Origin: Lacrimispora amygdalina
GTDB taxonomy: Bacteria; Bacillota; Clostridia; Lachnospirales; Lachnospiraceae
DNA: 64,000 bases
NCBI RefSeq assembly: GCF_003432035.1
Contig: NZ_QOHO01000031.1
Location: 55,022 to 119,021 of the forward strand
Direction of reading: 5' to 3'
Shown: positions 59,172-64,000 of the stretch, one piece after another
How positions within the stretch are numbered: position 1 is the stretch's first letter
Layout: each line of letters begins with the position of its first letter
Program-made: the position numbers and the translations under genes
Notes under the pieces: generated by a model
Seen by the model: only the letters and a program-made list of their open reading frames with translations
The model's database searches: none
Told to the model about the DNA's origin: nothing

Positions 59172-61148
59172 ATGAATCAGATTATTAAAGCTGCGTTAGA
59201 GACACATACATCTGAATATAGCATTGAAGACTGGGAAGAGAAAATAAGGTTTGAGCATTTTATAAATAGATGTGTTGTTAACAAATATTCGCTCGAAAGA
59301 TTTGACCCAGTGGATATAATGACTGGTGACGGTGAAATTGGTCTTGATGGAATAGCGATACTTTTAAATGGACATATTGTAACTACATTAAGTGAAACCA
59401 AAGATTATTATGACAAAAACAGCAATATTGAAGTCACATTTGTTTTTATCCAAGCTAAACGTAGTGACAGTTTTGTTGGTGGAGAAATATCAACTTTCTT
59501 TAGGGGTATTAAACATTTTTTTGAACCAGAAGAAGAAAGACCAGCTACAAATGATAAGATTGAAGAACTTATAAGAGCCAAAGATTACATATTTACTGAG
59601 GCGGTCAATCAAGGGACAAAACCCATTTTTGAAGCATATTATGCATGTTGTGGAACGTGGAATACCGATAATAATTTGACAAATTGTGTCCAAACAGAGT
59701 GTAAGTATTTTGAGAATACCGCCGATTATCAAAAAGTGACTTTTGTTCCAGCCGATAGTGATAAAATTATTACGCTATACAAAGAATTACGGCGAAAGAT
59801 TAGTAAAACTATAATGATGCAAAAAAAGATGCCATTCTATTCTATGAATGGAATTGTAGAAGCCTATTTTGGTTTGGTTAGTTGTAAAGACATTGTTCAA
59901 CTTTTACAAGATGATAATGGTAATTTGTTTAGTAATATATTTGAAGATAATGTTCGAGATTTTCAAGGATATAATGCTGTTAATAATGAAATAAAAGCTA
60001 CTGTTTTTAATAAAGATGCTCAAGAAAGATTTGCTGTCTTAAATAATGGAATTACAATTATTACAAAAGAAATTAAACCATCTGGGGATAACATAACTAT
60101 TTTCGATTATCAAATTGTAAATGGTTGTCAAACAAGTAGAGTTCTATTTGATAATCGAACTAATTTGACAGATAATTCATATGTTTTAGTTCGAGTAGTT
60201 CAGGTAGCGGACGATGCTACATTAGAAGATATCGTATACACTACAAATCGGCAAACAGAAGTGAAATCCGAAGCATTTGCATCTTCTAAGAAGTTTCACA
60301 AAAAATTAGAAGAATACTATAAGTCAGTTGATATTGATACCAGATTATATTACGAAAGACGTTCTAAGCAATATGATAAAAGTGAGGGCATTAATAAAAA
60401 TAAGGTAATTACATTAGCTACACAAATATTTTCGTATATTTCTTTTTTTCTAAACGAACCACAAAGTGCAAATAGTAGATACTATGGAGAAATTCTTAAT
60501 ACTTATAAAGATAAAATGTTTTCGGAAGAGAGTCTTTGTGAACCTTATTATATTTCTGCCTTTGCTCTTTATTTGGTTGATGATGCAATTCGTAGAGGTA
60601 TTATAGATAAGCGCTGGAAAGATTATAAATATCATTTAATATATGCAATAAGAGTTTTATGCGTCGGAAATAAAATTTTTCGCTCAAATAGCAGAGAAAT
60701 GAAAAGAAGTTGTGAAACTTTATATTTAAAATTGGCAGATCGTTCAGAATTCAAACAGCTATTAAAAACGGCTTGTTCGTGCTTTGACGAAGCAGTTAAG
60801 CAATTACCGCAAGTGGATAAATCACTAATTAAAAGAAGCAAAGTTGTAACAGATAGACTTACAGAGATAGTATCCAACTACTTAACAGATAAATCTAATA
60901 TGATGTTCTTAGAAAGAGGCAATATAGTTCCTTGCATTGTTACTGCGATAAATGATTATAGCATCACTGTTGAATTACGTACAGACGATGAAAGAAACCG
61001 TGGCTCTATTCATATCTCACGCATAGCTAAAAGGTGGATTGAAGATATTTATAGTGAATTTAAAATTGGTGAGACAATACAGGCTAAAATATTAAATGAC
61101 AATTACTTTGAAACATCGTATGGCTGGAAACTTACGACCATTTTTTAA
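59172..61148 (+). CDS. AIPR-family abortive-infection protein with C-terminal S1-like domain
   Basis: A 658-aa protein. Nuclease-like N-terminus: Asp59 (EIGLDGIAIL) and Gln94-x-Lys96 (FVFIQAKRSD), a degenerate PD-(D/E)XK. The AIPR core (~200-480) has RFAVLNNGITIITKE (~284-298), YQIVNGCQTSR (~313-323) and TNRQTEVKSEAFAS (~357-370). The last ~75 residues (GNIVPCIVTAINDYSITVEL, GSIHISRIA, EFKIGETIQAKIL) read as an S1/OB fold. AIPR proteins mediate abortive infection in lactococci and accompany several defence systems. RBS GGGGGAG. Confidence 0.85.
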   Translation: MNQIIKAALETHTSEYSIEDWEEKIRFEHFINRCVVNKYSLERFDPVDIMTGDGEIGLDGIAILLNGHIVTTLSETKDYYDKNSNIEVTFVFIQAKRSDSFVGGEISTFFRGIKHFFEPEEERPATNDKIEELIRAKDYIFTEAVNQGTKPIFEAYYACCGTWNTDNNLTNCVQTECKYFENTADYQKVTFVPADSDKIITLYKELRRKISKTIMMQKKMPFYSMNGIVEAYFGLVSCKDIVQLLQDDNGNLFSNIFEDNVRDFQGYNAVNNEIKATVFNKDAQERFAVLNNGITIITKEIKPSGDNITIFDYQIVNGCQTSRVLFDNRTNLTDNSYVLVRVVQVADDATLEDIVYTTNRQTEVKSEAFASSKKFHKKLEEYYKSVDIDTRLYYERRSKQYDKSEGINKNKVITLATQIFSYISFFLNEPQSANSRYYGEILNTYKDKMFSEESLCEPYYISAFALYLVDDAIRRGIIDKRWKDYKYHLIYAIRVLCVGNKIFRSNSREMKRSCETLYLKLADRSEFKQLLKTACSCFDEAVKQLPQVDKSLIKRSKVVTDRLTEIVSNYLTDKSNMMFLERGNIVPCIVTAINDYSITVELRTDDERNRGSIHISRIAKRWIEDIYSEFKIGETIQAKILNDNYFETSYGWKLTTIF

Positions 61149-61343
61149 GATAGATTTAACGTGGTTCACATTACAGCGATTAATAAATTAAAATTATTTA
61201 TATTAAGAATATAAGGCTATTTTATTATGAGTCTTATAAACACTATTTATTTGATATAAAGCAAAAACTTTTAAGCAACCTGGATAAGGGGAAAGCATCT
61301 TGTCCAAGCATTTTTATTTTTGGAATAGATATAGTTTTTTCGA

Positions 61344-61387
61344 ATATGTCAAGGGCAAGCGTTGTTATTGCGGACCTCTTGACATAT
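61344..61387. repeat. Inverted repeat right of the defence-like cassette
   Basis: ATATGTCAAG / CTTGACATAT (61344-61353, 61378-61387), including ACCTCTTGACA identical to the left-hand copy at 55888. Confidence 0.65.
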
Positions 61388-61414
61388 CCTAACATAAAAT
61401 TCGATAATTATACA

Positions 61415-61458
61415 AAGCTGTAGGCAAGCTGTAGACAAGCTGCAGACACTCGGTAGAC
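61415..61458 (+). repeat. Four 11-bp tandem repeats at the element's right end
   Basis: AAGCTGTAGGC, AAGCTGTAGAC, AAGCTGCAGAC and ACTCGGTAGAC in a row, 48-91 bp inside the right att site. Period 11 (one helical turn) and the shared TGTAGAC core with 47439-47457 suggest integrase or excisionase arm-binding sites. Confidence 0.75.
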
Positions 61459-61505
61459 AGTGTGCGTTCCTCCTTATTTTATATAGGTTTGCGGATGACG
61501 GTAAT

Positions 61506-61526
61506 GTTCGAGTCCCGTCTCGCGCT
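61506..61526 (+). other. Right attachment site (tRNA-Gly 3' 21 bp)
   Basis: GTTCGAGTCCCGTCTCGCGCT, identical to 47352-47372 and followed by a T-rich hairpin (about 61537-61568), probably the old tRNA terminator. No tRNA 5' part. Nothing else coding in 61149-61768. Confidence 0.85.
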
Positions 61527-61768
61527 TTTTGTTTGCAAGAGTTTCCGGTTTTCGGGAATTCTTTTTTTGTTTATATAAGTAATCTTAAATATCTAATTAA
61601 CAATTCTGACAATATGATAATTATAAACTCCACTAATTGTTTAAGGTTTGTTTTTTGCTGATCCCTTTTTGATAAATAATTTAGTAAATACGTGAACTAT
61701 TATTCATTTACTCAATATTATATATTAAAAGCAATTTAGCTAAAACATGAATAAGGAGTAATTATTAG

Positions 61769-62125
61769 ATGGAATTAGATGTATTCGCCGATGATTTTCC
61801 AGAATTATATGAGATGTTAGATGAAACAGTTAGATCCACTATTGTGGCGAACAATATGAACGGAGAAGAGTCCCTCAGAGATTGGGATAATATGATTGAT
61901 AATTTTGTCAGCAATTTCGATTATGAGGATTTTTATGGACAGGAGATAGGAGAGACATCATCTCAGCAGATACCATTTGGTGGTTTCGGAGGTTGGGATG
62001 GAAGAGATAGGGACAGAGACAGAGATTGGTACAGACGCCGGCGCCGGCGCTTTCGTGATTTTAATTTAAGAGATATTGTCAGACTTTTGTTTTTAAGACA
62101 ATTGTTTGACCGGAACCGTTTCTAA
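61769..62125 (+). CDS. Arg/Asp-rich small protein, 118 aa
   Basis: RBS AAGGAGT. Acidic N-terminal half (MELDVFADDFPELYEMLDET) then GGFGGWDGRDRDRDRDWYRR followed by polyarginine and a hydrophobic end (DIVRLLFLRQLFDRNRF). The charge-segregated, low-complexity layout resembles spore-coat-type proteins of Clostridia. No family recognised; host origin likely. Confidence 0.65.
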   Translation: MELDVFADDFPELYEMLDETVRSTIVANNMNGEESLRDWDNMIDNFVSNFDYEDFYGQEIGETSSQQIPFGGFGGWDGRDRDRDRDWYRRRRRRFRDFNLRDIVRLLFLRQLFDRNRF

Positions 62126-62175
62126 ACTCCGCCCTGAAGGCTGCTCATGATTTTAGTGATGCAGTTATAGTATAA

Positions 62176-62237
62176 AGGATTAGCAGCATAGCAAAAAAGG
62201 GTAGCTATATTGACACCTCAAGAGCTTACCCTTTTTT
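62176..62237 (+). other. Relic of a second prophage right end
   Basis: AGGATTAGCAGCATA (62176-62190) is identical to the end of the endolysin gene (47113-47127), and a terminator AAAAAAGGGTAGCT / AGCTTACCCTTTTTT (62193-62206, 62223-62237) mirrors the one at 47135. It lies 18 bp before another tRNA-Gly fragment, in the same order as at the prophage end. Confidence 0.7.
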
Positions 62238-62254
62238 GTTAAGGAAAACTGCAG

Positions 62255-62275
62255 GTTCGAGTCCTGTATCGCGCT
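62255..62275 (+). other. Third tRNA-Gly 3' fragment (old att scar)
   Basis: GTTCGAGTCCTGTATCGCGCT matches 19 of 21 positions of the other two att copies. Followed by TTTTTT. Marks an older integration event. 62276-62489 contains a promoter-like TGTACA-17-TAAAAT (62359-62387) for the next gene. Confidence 0.75.
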
Positions 62276-62489
62276 TTTTTACTTGTCGAAAGGTCATATA
62301 AAGGCTCTGATCTTTTTTTATTTGATGTATATAATATGGACTAAATATGGAAATAAGGTGTACATAGATTTCAGAATGTGATAAAATGCGGATGGATGTA
62401 TAAAAGTAAGAAGACAGAATATTCTACATCAATAGTAGAAGTTTAAAGAGGAGCTAAGAGGATTGCCTGACGGAAGATAAGGAGGGTGT

Positions 62490-63089
62490 ATGTTGAATCG
62501 TGTGATTACCATAAGCAGAGAGTTTGGAAGCGGCGGAAGAGAACTGGGCATGAGGCTGTCGGAAAAACTTGAGATTCCGTTTTACGACAAAGAATTAATT
62601 TCTTTAACTGCACAGGAGACTAATTTATCTGAAACAGAGTTTCTCAGCTATTATGAAAGTATTCCCGTAACGGAGCAATCATTGGAACCAACCATATATA
62701 CTTCATTTTCTCCCCTGTATGAAGTCCCCATATCTGATCAGGTTTTTCTGGCCCAGTCCAGAGTGATTAAAAGTCTGGCTGAACAGGGGCCCTGTATTAT
62801 TGTTGGAAGGTGTGCGGACCGGGTTCTTGAAGACAGCATCAATTTGTTTGTTTGTGCAGGAATTGAATATCGGATAGAGCGAATTACTTCTTTAAATAAA
62901 GATCTGGATCTGGAAATAATAGAGAATAAGATTCGGGAAACGGATCGGAAGCGAAAAGATTATTACCAGTATTATACAGGCTGTGAATGGGGAAAAGCTC
63001 AGAATTACCATCTTTGCCTGGACAGCGGCCTTGCGGGTATTGAAGCCTGTTATCAGGCTGTTCTGAGTTATTTAGCATATTGTAACTGA
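62490..63089 (+). CDS. Cytidylate-kinase-like family protein
   Basis: A 199-aa P-loop protein: N-terminal VITISREFGSGGRELGMRL carries the Cytidylate_kin2 P-loop, followed by IPFYDKELI, IIVGRCADRVLED, FVCAGIEYRIERI and a C-terminal YHLCLDSGLAGIE. In Lachnospiraceae these cmk-like proteins are multi-copy, with unknown substrate. ATG 62490 after AAGGAGGG. Confidence 0.88.
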   Translation: MLNRVITISREFGSGGRELGMRLSEKLEIPFYDKELISLTAQETNLSETEFLSYYESIPVTEQSLEPTIYTSFSPLYEVPISDQVFLAQSRVIKSLAEQGPCIIVGRCADRVLEDSINLFVCAGIEYRIERITSLNKDLDLEIIENKIRETDRKRKDYYQYYTGCEWGKAQNYHLCLDSGLAGIEACYQAVLSYLAYCN

Positions 63090-63113
63090 TTATAGTTTTG
63101 AAGGAGCAGAATT

Positions 63114-63725
63114 GTGAGTATAAGGAATCGTAATAAAAATAGATTTTTTTTAGCAGCATTGATGGCAATTATGATTGCAGTATTGGCAGGGACAACCGGT
63201 TATGCCAAGGAGGAAGCGGGTCCGGGAGCGGATCTTAAGGCAGGTAATGCAGCTTCTGTGAATGGTGTTTCCATATACGTCAGCAAGCGAACCAAAACCC
63301 TGTCTCTCAAGCAGAATGGAATTTTAATCGGCGAGTATCCCGTTTCTATAGGTGCCTCATCATCGGATGGAAACAAAAAGGTGGAGGGGGATATGAGAAC
63401 TCCCAGCGGTCAGTTTTACGTCTGTACCAGAAATGATAAAAGTGTGGCTTATCTGGCACTTGGACTTTCTTATCCCGGTGTAGAAGATGCTAAGCGGGGA
63501 TTTGAAGAAGGAATTATTACACAGGAACAAAGAGACCAGATCATCAATGCGAATTTAACCGGACAGCAGCCGCCATGGGAAACTGCTCTTGGCGGAGCCA
63601 TTGAGATCCATGGATGCAGAGTTCCGGATGGAACGACTCATGGATGCGTAGCGGTTGATAATACGGTGATGGACGTGCTGTGGAGCTACTGCAATCTGGG
63701 GGTTCCGGTCACAATAGGTCCATAA
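63114..63725 (+). CDS. L,D-transpeptidase (YkuD)
   Basis: A 203-aa secreted protein, GTG start after AAGGAG. N-terminal signal (FFLAALMAIMIAVLAGTTGYA), YkuD domain from ~50: SIYVSKRTKTLSLKQNG, TPSGQFYVC, catalytic AIEIHGCRVPDGTTHGCVAV (His and Cys). Catalyses 3-3 or lipoprotein-type crosslinks in peptidoglycan. Extended loop ETALGGA near the active site is normal for this family. Confidence 0.93.
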   Translation: MSIRNRNKNRFFLAALMAIMIAVLAGTTGYAKEEAGPGADLKAGNAASVNGVSIYVSKRTKTLSLKQNGILIGEYPVSIGASSSDGNKKVEGDMRTPSGQFYVCTRNDKSVAYLALGLSYPGVEDAKRGFEEGIITQEQRDQIINANLTGQQPPWETALGGAIEIHGCRVPDGTTHGCVAVDNTVMDVLWSYCNLGVPVTIGP

Positions 63726-63797
63726 ATAAAGTCCTCAAACACGGTATATGAACTGCTTCCCGTCAAGTAGACAATTAAAAAAATATAAATCTTTTCT

Positions 63798-63825
63798 GCC
63801 AGCAGGTCGCCTGCTGGCATTTTTT
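63798..63825 (+). terminator. Terminator after the L,D-transpeptidase gene
   Basis: GCCAGCAGG / CCTGCTGGC (63798-63806, 63810-63818), loop TCG, then TTTTTT. Perfect 9-bp stem. Confidence 0.88.
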
Positions 63826-64000
63826 ATGCTGCTTGTAAATACATTTGGTGCTTCTCCATCGGAGTCAACACACCTAAATTTCGCTGTAATCTTTTATTGT
63901 TATAATACCTAATGTAATTCTCTATCATTTCAACAATAGCATCTCTATTGGTAAATCTTTTGCCATAATAACGTTCTCATTTTATGATTCCCCAAAATCC
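63824..64000 (-). pseudogene. IS3-family transposase C-terminus, interrupted by in-frame TGA
   Basis: Minus strand: FWGIIK-stop-ERYYGKRF, then ENYIRYYNNKRLQRNLGVLT and PMEKHQMYLQAA before TAA. This is the rve domain end of IS3/IS150-group OrfB. The TGA (63979-63977) replaces the Cys usual after ILK, so the transposase is probably inactive. The element continues past the window edge. Confidence 0.82.

Larger units (their letters stand above)
47352..61526. mobile_element. 14.15-kb integrative element in tRNA-Gly, CRESS-Rep type, with defence-like cargo
   Basis: Bounded by identical 21-bp direct repeats of a tRNA-Gly 3' end (47352-47372, 61506-61526). Left end: tyrosine integrase, with arm-type repeats at both ends. 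Backbone: Rep with HUH and SF3 helicase, origin hairpin, FtsK/HerA-like ATPase, two conserved unknowns, XRE regulators. Cargo: cell-wall-binding protein and the 56-61 kb nuclease/AIPR genes. No type IV secretion genes, so at most mobilisable (IME) or plasmid-like. More AT-rich than the host, especially the cargo. Confidence 0.85.

Noticed and set aside
61415..61458. CRISPR array
   Set aside because: Repeats are contiguous 11-mers without spacers, and no cas genes are present.

Overview
The window reads as the chromosome of a Gram-positive, low-to-moderate G+C, anaerobic Clostridia member, most likely a Lachnospiraceae (Lacrimispora / Clostridium cluster XIVa type). This rests on the gene order radical-SAM(TIGR03960)-DUF2344-RNase G, then rplU-prp-rpmA-obgE-yhbY-nadD-yqeK-rsfS-lexA, on an L27 N-terminal extension with its Prp protease, and on a THF riboswitch ahead of a folate operon. 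No intact tRNA, rRNA or CRISPR array was found.

Host core, left (1-23,460): the tail of a citrate lyase cluster (citG end, citC), a GntR/YtrA-type regulator with an ABC exporter, a radical-SAM/DUF2344/RNase G operon running into trkA-trkH, a convergent MFS gene, the L21-L27-Obg ribosome-assembly block with nadD-yqeK-rsfS, the lexA / yneA-like SOS divergon, the folE-HD-folP-folBK-folC folate operon, and a XerS-like tyrosine recombinase with a candidate dif-like site upstream.

Accessory block (about 23,460-62,280): first a small P-loop gene and a GC-rich palindrome. Then comes an HK97-type siphophage (about 24,380-47,330) with two DNA methyltransferases, small accessory genes including a DUF2829/Tad2-like protein, terminase, portal, protease, capsid, connectors, tail, holin and endolysin. 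It has no recognisable integrase, repressor or replication genes, so its left end looks lost. Its tail-fibre gene is followed by a second fibre C-terminus on the opposite strand, and a 15-bp inverted repeat in the same reading frame of both suggests an invertible fibre tip.

The phage is followed by a 14.15-kb integrative element bounded by 21-bp direct repeats of a tRNA-Gly 3' end (47,352 and 61,506). It encodes a tyrosine integrase, a CRESS-type HUH/SF3 Rep, an FtsK/HerA-like ATPase, small regulators, a cell-wall-binding protein and an AT-rich cargo. Upstream of rep is a perfect hairpin whose loop carries AAGTATTAC, matching the circovirus/geminivirus origin nonanucleotide consensus. The cargo (56,225-61,148) is three tightly spaced genes (unknown; PD-(D/E)XK nuclease; unknown with a possible DNA-binding N-terminus) plus an AIPR-family abortive-infection protein with a C-terminal S1-like domain. 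Both transcription units start with near-identical extended -10 promoters. I consider this four-gene set the best candidate for an undescribed antiphage system.

Right edge (61,769-64,000): an Arg/Asp-rich small protein, the relic of a second related prophage right end next to a third tRNA-Gly fragment, a cytidylate-kinase-like protein, an L,D-transpeptidase and the end of an IS3-family transposase with an in-frame stop. All assignments come from reading the sequence and from memory of protein families; no database search was run.
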